From contig NZ_JAQQPS010000011.1 in the NCBI RefSeq assembly GCF_036688685.1, positions 62,001 through 126,000 on the forward strand: a stretch of DNA of 64,000 bases, read 5' to 3'. This DNA is from JALYUM01 sp036688685 (GTDB taxonomy: Bacteria > Pseudomonadota > Gammaproteobacteria > Burkholderiales > Burkholderiaceae_D). Both the position numbers and the translations under genes were made by a program. The stretch's first letter is position 1, and every line of letters begins with the position of its first letter. Positions 45,725 through 53,071 of the stretch are shown in pieces. Below the pieces are notes generated by a model. The model had not been told where the DNA came from, did no database searches, and saw nothing but the letters and a program-made list of their open reading frames with translations.

Positions 45725-46705
45725 ATGACAGCATTCGTATCCAGCAAGACCATTCCCTTGCTGATGGCAGCCCTGTTTGCCGCCAATGCGGCGCAGGCCC
45801 AGGAGGTGGTCCGGCTCGGCAACCTTAAATTCGCCCATTTCGGCGCCGTTTCGTATATCAAGGAAATCGCGCCGAAATGCGGCATCAGGGTCGAGGAAAA
45901 AATCTTCGCCAAGGGCCTCGACGTGATGCAGGCGATCATGGCCGGTGAACTCGACGTCGGTGCCACCGCCTCGGAAGCGGCCATCTCCGGCCGCGCCGGC
46001 GGCGCCCCGATCTACGTGGTGGCTGGTTTCGCCAAGGGCGGCGCACGCCTGGTGGCCCGGCTGGACGCGAACGTCAAATCGGTCAAGGATCTGAAGGGTA
46101 AAAAGGTCGGCGTGACGCGCGGCGCCATCCAGGAAGTATTGCTGATGGCCGAGCTGCAGAAAGCCGGACTCAGCGCCGACAGTGCGCCGGGCAAGGATGT
46201 CCAGCTGATTTACCTGGCGTACGCGGATCTGAACCAGGCGCTGATGTCGAAGAACATCGACGTCATGATGCAGTCGGAGCCGCAGTCGTCGCAAGCGATC
46301 AACAAGAACTTCGGCGTCGAGGTGCTGAAACCGTATGACACGCCGATTGGCGAGCCGGTCCGCACGATGGTGATGACCGAAAAATTCTACAAGGAGCGAC
46401 GTGCGGTCGCCGAAAAATTCATGAAGTGTTTTGTCCAGGCCACCAAGGCTTTCCTGGACGACCGCGCGCTGGCCGAAAAATACGTGCGCGAGACCGTATT
46501 CAAGGGCCAGATCACGAAGGACGATTTCGACGACGCCATCGGCAACTCGATGTTCACCTACGACATCACACCCGAGCACATCCAGGTCACGACCGACATC
46601 ATGGCCAAGACCGGCGTGGGGCGCATGGCCAAACCGCCGGTGGCCAAAGACTGGGTCAAGACCGACCTGCTGACTGAAGCGAAGAAAAGCCTGAACGTGA
46701 AGTAA
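45725..46705 (+). CDS. ABC transporter substrate-binding protein (nitrate/sulfonate/taurine type)
   Basis: The 326-residue protein has a signal peptide (cleaved near ANAAQAQ) and an NMT1/SsuA-like fold (IMAGELDVGATASEAAI; LKGKKVGVTRGAIQEVLL). It would bind the solute in the periplasm for the permease and ATPase encoded next. A GGAGATTGAGGCA site precedes the ATG. The solute could be an alkanesulfonate, nitrate, bicarbonate or pyrimidine precursor; the sequence does not decide. Confidence 0.85.
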   Translation: MTAFVSSKTIPLLMAALFAANAAQAQEVVRLGNLKFAHFGAVSYIKEIAPKCGIRVEEKIFAKGLDVMQAIMAGELDVGATASEAAISGRAGGAPIYVVAGFAKGGARLVARLDANVKSVKDLKGKKVGVTRGAIQEVLLMAELQKAGLSADSAPGKDVQLIYLAYADLNQALMSKNIDVMMQSEPQSSQAINKNFGVEVLKPYDTPIGEPVRTMVMTEKFYKERRAVAEKFMKCFVQATKAFLDDRALAEKYVRETVFKGQITKDDFDDAIGNSMFTYDITPEHIQVTTDIMAKTGVGRMAKPPVAKDWVKTDLLTEAKKSLNVK

Positions 46706-46727
46706 CACAGCGCACGCGGGGGACACC

Positions 46728-47546
46728 ATGGCAAAGGCGAACTGGCGGGAAATCGGGGTCGGACTGGTGCTGCCGCTGGCGCTTATCGCGCTGTGGCAGG
46801 TGGCGGCCAACCTCGGCTGGGTCAACCAGAACGTGCTGCCGTCGCCGCTGGAGGTGGTGCGCAAGTGGATTGCGTATTTGCTGCCGTTGCAGGAACGCTT
46901 GCCCGAGACGAGCTGGTGGCGCTGGGCCTTGTCCGGCGAATTGATCGTCGATTCGCTGGGCAGCATGTACCGCGTGCTGGTCGGCTTTGCGGTGGGCGCC
47001 GGCCTGGCCTTGCCGCTCGGGCTGGCGATGGGCGCGAATAAACACGTGTACGCCTGGTGCAATCCGCTGGTGCAGCTGTTGCGCCCGATTCCGCCGATTG
47101 CCTACATCCCGCTATCGATCCTGTGGTTCGGCCTGGGTAACCCGCCGGCCGTGTTCCTGATTGCGCTGGGGGCGTTCTTCCCGGTGCTGATGAACACCAT
47201 TGCCGGCGTGCGCCAGGTCGACAGCATCTACCTGCGCGCCGCGCGCAACCTGGGCGCCAACCGCCGCACCATGTTCATGCGCGTGATCTTGCCGGCCGCG
47301 GTGCCCTACATCCTGACCGGGATGCGGATCGGTATCGGTACCGCGTTCATCGTGGTGATCGTGTCGGAGATGATCGCCGTGAACAGCGGTCTGGGCTTTC
47401 GCATCCTGGAAGCGCGCGAGTATTTCTGGTCCGCGAAAATCATCGCCGGCATGATCACGATCGGCCTGTGGGGCCTGGCGATCGACCTGGCCATGAACCG
47501 CCTGAACAACCATCTGCTGCGCTGGCACCGCGGCCTGGAGAGCTGA
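46728..47546 (+). CDS. ABC transporter permease (SsuC/TauC/NrtB type)
   Basis: The 272-residue protein has about six membrane helices and the EAA-type cytoplasmic loop RAARNLGANRRTMFMRVILPAA near residues 168-189 that docks to the ATPase. LLRPIPPIAYIPLSILWFGLG is typical of the sulfonate/nitrate permease group. It lies 22 bases after the binding-protein gene and 4 before the ATPase gene. Confidence 0.9.
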   Translation: MAKANWREIGVGLVLPLALIALWQVAANLGWVNQNVLPSPLEVVRKWIAYLLPLQERLPETSWWRWALSGELIVDSLGSMYRVLVGFAVGAGLALPLGLAMGANKHVYAWCNPLVQLLRPIPPIAYIPLSILWFGLGNPPAVFLIALGAFFPVLMNTIAGVRQVDSIYLRAARNLGANRRTMFMRVILPAAVPYILTGMRIGIGTAFIVVIVSEMIAVNSGLGFRILEAREYFWSAKIIAGMITIGLWGLAIDLAMNRLNNHLLRWHRGLES

Positions 47547-47550
47547 GCAC

Positions 47551-48348
47551 ATGACGACTTCCCATATCCGCATCGCCGGCGTGAACAAGATCTTCGCGAC
47601 TGCCGGCGGTCCCCTCGTGGCGCTACAGGACATCAACCTCGATATTCCGCCGGGTCAGTTCACCTGCCTGCTGGGGCCATCCGGCTGCGGCAAGTCGACG
47701 TTGTTGAATGCGGTGGCCGGCTTCGCCTTGCCGAGCGCCGGCACCATCGTCGCGAATGGCCGTCAGGTCAGCGGGCCGGGGCCGGAGCGCGGCATGGTGT
47801 TCCAGGAATATGCGCTGTTCCCGTGGATGACGGTGGAAGAAAACGTCGGCTTCGGCCTGGAAATCAAGGGCATGCCGGCGCCGCAGATCCGCGCGCGCGT
47901 GGCGGGCTTGCTGAAAATGCTGTCGTTGACGGATTTCCGCCAGCGCTATCCCAAGGATTTATCGGGCGGGATGCGCCAGCGCGTGGCGATCGCGCGCGTG
48001 CTGGCGCTGGACTCCCCGATCATGCTGATGGATGAACCGTTCGGCGCGCTCGATGCGCTCACCCGGCGCAACCTGCAGGATGAACTGCTGCGGATCTGGG
48101 CCGAACTCAAAAAGACCATCATTTTTGTCACGCATTCGATCGAAGAGGCTATCTATATGGCGGACCGGATCGTCGTCATGACCTACCGGCCGGGGACGGT
48201 GAAGCGCGACATCATCGTCGAGCTGCCCCGGCCGCGCGATCCGGCGGCGCTGGAATTCAACGCATTGAAGCGCGAGCTGGGGCAACTGGTGATGGAAGAG
48301 CAGCAGCGCCATCACAATGACGAGTTGAGGATGGCGGCCGTCGATTAG
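47551..48348 (+). CDS. ABC transporter ATP-binding protein (SsuB/TauB/NrtD type)
   Basis: The 265-residue ATPase has Walker A GPSGCGKST near residue 43, Q-loop MVFQEYALFPWMTVEEN, signature LSGGMRQRVAIARVLALD, Walker B IMLMDEPFGALD and H-loop FVTHSIEEA. It completes a three-gene uptake system with the two genes before it. Confidence 0.93.
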   Translation: MTTSHIRIAGVNKIFATAGGPLVALQDINLDIPPGQFTCLLGPSGCGKSTLLNAVAGFALPSAGTIVANGRQVSGPGPERGMVFQEYALFPWMTVEENVGFGLEIKGMPAPQIRARVAGLLKMLSLTDFRQRYPKDLSGGMRQRVAIARVLALDSPIMLMDEPFGALDALTRRNLQDELLRIWAELKKTIIFVTHSIEEAIYMADRIVVMTYRPGTVKRDIIVELPRPRDPAALEFNALKRELGQLVMEEQQRHHNDELRMAAVD

Positions 48349-48424
48349 CGTCAGGTTGACGTTCTTATTTTGCTACAGCAGGGGCTGGCCTCACGGTAAT
48401 GCAGCGATGGTGTAAACTCCCTCC

Positions 48425-49228
48425 ATGCAAACCATCCTCTTCTACAGCGCCGCCCTGATTTACGCCGCCTGCGCGCTGATGCCCACGCGCCAGCGCAACG
48501 GGATTTCGGGCGTGACGTTGGCCGCGTGGCTGGTGCACGGCGCGGCGCTGGGCATGGATATGGGCGGCCCCGGTGGCGTGCGGGTCGGTTTTGCGATCAT
48601 GCTCTCGGCCGCGCTCTGGCTCTCGGTCGCCGCCTACTGGCTGGAAAACCGCAATTTTGCGCTGGACGGCCTGCGCCGCCTGGTGATGCCGTGCGCCGCG
48701 TTCGCTGCGGTCCTGCCGCCGCTGTTCCCCGGGTCGATGCTGCAGATGCAGGGCCAGTCGGCGGCATTCGGCTGGCATATCGTGGTTGCCGTACTGGCCT
48801 ACAGCACGCTCACCATCGCCGCCTTTCACGCCATTCTGATGGCGCTGCAGGAGTCGCGCCTGCACACGCGCAACGCCAAACCAGGCTTCCTGGGCGCGGC
48901 GCTGGACCAGTTGCCGGCCCTGCTGACCATGGAGAAGCTGCTGTTTCGGCTGATCTGGATCGGCTTTGTTTTACTCAGTTTGACGGTGCTGTCGGGAATC
49001 GTGTTCTCGGAACAGCTGTTCGGCAAGGCACTGCGCTGGGACCATAAAAGCGTGTTTGCGGTCATTTCGTGGATCCTGTTCGCAGCGCTGCTGGTCGGGC
49101 GCAGCTGGCGTGGCTGGCGCGGCAAGACGGCGCTGCGCTTCACGCTGGCCGGTTTCGCCACGCTGGCGCTGGCCTACGTTGGCAGCCGGTTTGTCCTGGA
49201 AGTTGTTTTACATAGAGGGTTGGCATGA
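48425..49228 (+). CDS. CcsA/YpjD-family inner membrane protein
   Basis: The 267-residue protein has about eight membrane helices and the cytochrome-c-assembly-like region with a conserved WHIVVAVLAYSTLTIAAFHAI segment and WDHKSVFAVISWILFAALL. In E. coli ypjD adjoins ffh. YpjD-like proteins are related to haem-handling CcsA/CcmC but their role is unclear. It begins the ypjD-PP0621-pilS-pilR block and overlaps the next gene by 4 bases. Confidence 0.85.
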   Translation: MQTILFYSAALIYAACALMPTRQRNGISGVTLAAWLVHGAALGMDMGGPGGVRVGFAIMLSAALWLSVAAYWLENRNFALDGLRRLVMPCAAFAAVLPPLFPGSMLQMQGQSAAFGWHIVVAVLAYSTLTIAAFHAILMALQESRLHTRNAKPGFLGAALDQLPALLTMEKLLFRLIWIGFVLLSLTVLSGIVFSEQLFGKALRWDHKSVFAVISWILFAALLVGRSWRGWRGKTALRFTLAGFATLALAYVGSRFVLEVVLHRGLA

Positions 49229-49470
49229 TGATGCGTCTACTGTTCTGGCTGGCCCTGGCCGTGCTGGTGATTTTTGCAATCCGCTCGAAGGTGCGCGCCG
49301 CTGCGCGCGCCCAGGCCGAGGCACCGCGGCCCAACGCCCGCGCGGAAATCAGCGCCGAGTCGATGACCAGCTGCGCCCACTGCGGCCTGCATTTCCCTGC
49401 GTCGGAAGCCATCCACGCCGATGGCCTCGACTATTGCAGCCCGGCGCACGTGCGCCTGCCGCCACCGTAA
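49225..49470 (+). CDS. PP0621-family small membrane-anchored protein
   Basis: The 81-residue protein has one N-terminal membrane helix and a C-terminal CAHCGLHFPASEAI...YCSPAH segment that looks like a small zinc-ribbon-type site. This is the PP0621 family, conserved upstream of pilS in betaproteobacteria and some pseudomonads. Function unknown. It overlaps the ypjD-like gene by 4 bases and precedes pilS by 7. Confidence 0.85.
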   Translation: MMMRLLFWLALAVLVIFAIRSKVRAAARAQAEAPRPNARAEISAESMTSCAHCGLHFPASEAIHADGLDYCSPAHVRLPPP

Positions 49471-49477
49471 GCTTGCC

Positions 49478-51259
49478 GTGATCTCCCGGCTGCAGGCGTT
49501 CACGCCAGCATCGCGCGCGTCGTTCTGGCGGTCGCTGCAAACGCTCAACATCACCCGTATCGTCATCGCGCTGGTGCTGCTGGCCTACATGACGATCGAT
49601 GCGCGCGGCCTGCGCGCAGGCGTCGCGCCGGTGTACGCCCAGACCTGCGTGGCCTACTCGCTGATGGCGCTGCTGTTTGCCGCCGTGACCACCTACCGCC
49701 GCCGCCATTTCCTGCTGCAGCTCAGTATCCAGATCGCGCTCGACATCGCCGCCATCTCGCTGCTGTACATGACCGCCGGCGGCGTGCGCAGCGGGATGGG
49801 CATCCTGTACCTGTTTCCGCTGGCCGCCGCCGCGGTACTGGCGCCGCTGGTGCTGGCCCTGTTCTCGGCCGCGCTGGCCGCGCTGTTCGTGCTGGGCGAC
49901 AGCGTCTACCGCATTTTGAGCGATGATCCCGACAGCGGCATCGTGCGCGCCGGGCTGTACGGCGCCGCCTTCATGGTGGTGGCGCTGGTGGTCAACCGCC
50001 TGGCCGCGCGCCTGATCGGCCAGGAAGACCTGGCCGCGCGCCACGGCGCCGACCTGCGCAGCCAGCAGGCGATTAACCGCATCGTGATTGCCGACGTGGG
50101 CGACGGGATCCTGGTGGTGGGGCGCGATGGTCGCGTATTTACCAGCAACCCGGCCGCGCGGCGCATGATGGGCATCGAAAGCGACGAGGGCGCCGGCTTC
50201 GGTTCGCCTGGCCAGATGCTGCTGACCGACGTGCGCGCGTTGGCGCCGATGGCGCAGGCGTTTGCCAACTGGCTGCGCGCGCCCGCGGGCGCGGCCACCG
50301 CATTTGTCTCGGTCAAACCGTACGACGACGACGCCGGCAGCGCCTGGCGCGGCCGGCGCGACGCCCCGGTCCACCTCAAGCTGCGCTTTGCGCGGGTGGA
50401 AGCAGCTGACGCGTTCGATATCGCGTCGGACCCCGGGCTGCACGGCGACAGCCTCGATCGCTGCGTCATTTTCATGCACGACGTGAGCGCCATCGAAAAC
50501 CAGGCGCAGCAACTGAAACTGGCGTCGATGGGTCGCCTGACCGCCAGCATCGCCCACGAAGTGCGCAACCCGCTGTCGGCCATTGGCCACGCCACCGCCT
50601 TGCTGGCCGAAGATTTACCGGGCAAGGCCGAGCAGCGCCTGTTGAAGATCGTGGCGGACAATGTGGCACGCGTGAACCGCATGGTGGAAGACATCCTGCA
50701 ACTATCGCGCAAGGTCCAGCCGAATGGTCAACCGGTGCAGCTCGACGTCTTCCTGGCCGAGCTGAAAGCCGAATTCGACGAGACCCATGCACTCGGCTCC
50801 GACGTCGTGTGGATCGGCGCCGTGGCGACCGGCAGCGTCAGCGAAGTGCGCTTCGACGCCCTGCACCTGCGCGAAGTGGTCGTCAACCTGCTCAACAACG
50901 CGACCCGCTACGCCAGCAAGACACCCGGCTCGATCCGCCTGTTCGCACTGCCGAACCGCGCCGGCAACATGGAACTGCACGTGCAGGACGACGGCCCCGG
51001 CATCACGGCCGAAGTGCGCGCCCACCTGTTCGAGCCGTTTTATACCACCTCCAGCAAGGGCACCGGCCTGGGCCTGTACCTGGCGCGCGAGCTGTGCCTG
51101 AACAACCGCGCCATGCTCGATTACGAATTCCGCTTCGATGTTGCCCATGCTGCCGGCGAACCGCGCTGCGCCAGCGGGCGCTTCGTGATCACGTTTGCGG
51201 CGCCGAACCGGCCTGACCGCAGTCTATTGAACAATCCTCCCACCGAAAGAGCGCCATGA
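49478..51259 (+). CDS. pilS: PilS-type sensor histidine kinase
   Basis: The 593-residue protein has about six N-terminal membrane helices (to residue ~190), a PAS region (INRIVIADVGDGILVVGRDGRVFTSNPAARRMM), the phospho-acceptor His in SIAHEVRNPLSAIGH near residue 365, and a HATPase domain (NLLNNATRYAS; DDGPGI; GTGLGLYLAREL). PilS senses pilin in the inner membrane and controls PilR. The GTG at 49478 was chosen because it lies just past the PP0621 stop; the ATG at 49421 would overlap that gene by 50 bases. Confidence 0.88.
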   Translation: MISRLQAFTPASRASFWRSLQTLNITRIVIALVLLAYMTIDARGLRAGVAPVYAQTCVAYSLMALLFAAVTTYRRRHFLLQLSIQIALDIAAISLLYMTAGGVRSGMGILYLFPLAAAAVLAPLVLALFSAALAALFVLGDSVYRILSDDPDSGIVRAGLYGAAFMVVALVVNRLAARLIGQEDLAARHGADLRSQQAINRIVIADVGDGILVVGRDGRVFTSNPAARRMMGIESDEGAGFGSPGQMLLTDVRALAPMAQAFANWLRAPAGAATAFVSVKPYDDDAGSAWRGRRDAPVHLKLRFARVEAADAFDIASDPGLHGDSLDRCVIFMHDVSAIENQAQQLKLASMGRLTASIAHEVRNPLSAIGHATALLAEDLPGKAEQRLLKIVADNVARVNRMVEDILQLSRKVQPNGQPVQLDVFLAELKAEFDETHALGSDVVWIGAVATGSVSEVRFDALHLREVVVNLLNNATRYASKTPGSIRLFALPNRAGNMELHVQDDGPGITAEVRAHLFEPFYTTSSKGTGLGLYLARELCLNNRAMLDYEFRFDVAHAAGEPRCASGRFVITFAAPNRPDRSLLNNPPTERAP

Positions 51260-52692
51260 GTTCACCCCGCATCCTGATCGTCGACGACGAGGACGATTTG
51301 CGCGAACTGCTCGAGATCACGCTGCTGAAAATGGGCCTGGACGTCGACGGCGCCGCCAACCTGGCGAGCGCGCGCGACTTCTATGCCAAAAATGATTACG
51401 CGCTGGTGCTGACCGACATGCGCCTGCCCGATGGCCTGGGGCTGGAACTGGTGCGCGAAGTGGCGGCCGCCGGCAAGGGCACGCCAATCGCCGTGATCAC
51501 CGCCTACGGCAGTGCCGACAATGCCGTCATCGCCCTGAAGGCCGGCGCCTTCGATTACGTCTCCAAGCCGGTGGTGCTGGACGAACTGCGCGTGCTGGTG
51601 CAATCGGCCCTGAAGCTGCCCAGCAGCGTGCCCGGCAAACCGGCGTCCGTCGGCGGCACGGCGTCGCGCCTGATCGGCGACTCGGCCGTCATGCAGGCAC
51701 TGCGCGCCCAGATCGACCGGCTGGCGCGTTCGATGGCGCCAATTGCGATTACGGGCGAGTCGGGCAGCGGCAAGGAACTGGCGGCGCGCGAAATCCACGC
51801 CCAAAGCGCGCGCGCCGGCCAGCCCTTTATCGCGGTGAACTGCGGCGCGATCCCCGAGGCGCTGATGGAAGCCGAGTTTTTCGGCTATCGCAAGGGCGCT
51901 TTCACGGGTGCGGTCGACGAACGCGACGGCTTTTTCCAGGCGGCCCACGGCGGCACCCTGATGCTCGACGAAGTGGCCGACCTGCCGCTGGCAATGCAGG
52001 TGAAGCTGCTGCGTGCGATCCAGGAGCGACGGGTGCGCAAGATCGGCGCCACGGCGGAAGAAGCGGTGGACGTGCGCATCATCAGCGCCACCCACAAGAA
52101 CCTGGAGCAATGCGTGGAGCAGGGCGCCTTCCGGCAGGATTTGTTTTATCGCCTGAACGTGATCGAGCTGGCGCTGCCGGCGCTGCGCGAACGCCTCGAT
52201 GACCTGGCCGTGCTGACCGATGGCATATTAAAACGGCTGGCGGGGCCGGGGCAGCCTGCGCTGCTGGGCGCCGGGGTGCTCGACATCCTGCGCGCGTATT
52301 CCTTTCCGGGCAACGTGCGCGAACTTGAAAATGTGCTGGAACGGGCGCTGGCGTATGCGGACCACGGGGTCATCGAAGTGGGCGATCTGGCGCTCAAGGG
52401 GGCCAAACTGGCGCAATTACCAGTCAATGCGCCAGTCACTGCGCCAGTGCCGGCGCCAGTGGCGGTGGCGGAGGCGGCTGCGGTCTCCGCGCCGGTCGCT
52501 GCACCCGCCGCGGAAGCGCCCTTGCCGAACAGCCTGCCCGACTACCTGGAGCAAATCGAGCGCGACATCATTGTGCGGGCGCTGAACCAGACCCAGTTCA
52601 ACCGGACCCAGGCTGCTGCCTTATTGGGCATCGGGGTGCGCCAGCTACGCTATCAGATGCAAAAATTAAACATCAATGACCCGGAGTCCTGA
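51256..52692 (+). CDS. pilR: PilR-type sigma-54 response regulator
   Basis: The 478-residue protein has a receiver (VDDEDDLRELLEITL; Asp in VLTDMRLPDG; Lys in VSKPV), a sigma-54 AAA+ domain (GESGSGKELAARE; GAFTGAVDERDG; LMLDEVADLP) and a C-terminal Fis-type helix-turn-helix (NRTQAAALLGIGVRQLRYQM). A Pro/Ala/Val-rich linker occupies about residues 395-425. PilR activates pilin transcription with RpoN. It overlaps pilS by 4 bases. Confidence 0.93.
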   Translation: MSSPRILIVDDEDDLRELLEITLLKMGLDVDGAANLASARDFYAKNDYALVLTDMRLPDGLGLELVREVAAAGKGTPIAVITAYGSADNAVIALKAGAFDYVSKPVVLDELRVLVQSALKLPSSVPGKPASVGGTASRLIGDSAVMQALRAQIDRLARSMAPIAITGESGSGKELAAREIHAQSARAGQPFIAVNCGAIPEALMEAEFFGYRKGAFTGAVDERDGFFQAAHGGTLMLDEVADLPLAMQVKLLRAIQERRVRKIGATAEEAVDVRIISATHKNLEQCVEQGAFRQDLFYRLNVIELALPALRERLDDLAVLTDGILKRLAGPGQPALLGAGVLDILRAYSFPGNVRELENVLERALAYADHGVIEVGDLALKGAKLAQLPVNAPVTAPVPAPVAVAEAAAVSAPVAAPAAEAPLPNSLPDYLEQIERDIIVRALNQTQFNRTQAAALLGIGVRQLRYQMQKLNINDPES

Positions 52693-52775
52693 GCGGGTCA
52701 ACGCTAAAAAGTTAGCACTCGCTAACCCCCTATGCCCCATTTGCTTTGCGCTTCAAAAAGTCAAGGGTGCGCGCC

Positions 52776-52805
52776 TTGAAAATGCGGCTAAATTGAGAAT
52801 TTAAT
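52776..52805 (+). promoter_or_regulatory. Candidate sigma-70 promoter of nrdAB
   Basis: TTGAAA and TTTAAT are separated by 18 bases in the 379-base gap between pilR and nrdA. The expected start point would lie just before the candidate NrdR boxes. A 6-bp inverted repeat GTTAGC-ACTC-GCTAAC at about 52713-52728 lies further upstream and is of unknown meaning. Confidence 0.4.
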
Positions 52806-52827
52806 CACTTGCCGTGCGCCGGCGCCG

Positions 52828-52873
52828 GTACTACAATTAGTCTCATATCAAGGCAGGACACTAGATGTAGTGG
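52828..52873 (+). promoter_or_regulatory. Tandem NrdR-box-like sites upstream of nrdA
   Basis: The right site ACACTAGATGTAGTGG matches 13 of 16 positions of the known NrdR consensus acaCwAtATaTwGtgt. The left site GTACTACAATTAGTCT is weaker, about 10 of 16. They are 30 bases apart start to start, close to three helical turns, as in known tandem NrdR boxes. NrdR would repress nrdAB when dATP is high. The match was scored by eye. Confidence 0.55.
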
Positions 52874-53071
52874 TAGCAGCCTCTAGCCAACTCTCTAGCT
52901 CTTTCGTATTGATGTTGCAAAGAAACTTTCACCGAGCGTTTTTTTACCAGCATTACACGACGTTTTCAATACCCCAATGAATCAGTTTGCCGGCGCGCTT
53001 AGCAGCCGGTTGGACGTTTTTTTTCTCGTTTTATCGGCGCCAGCGCGACTGCGCGCCTTCCTGGAGGCTTC

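Noticed and set aside
52713..52728. Inverted repeat GTTAGC-ACTC-GCTAAC as pilR terminator
   Set aside because: The stem is only 6 bp and no T-run follows on either strand.
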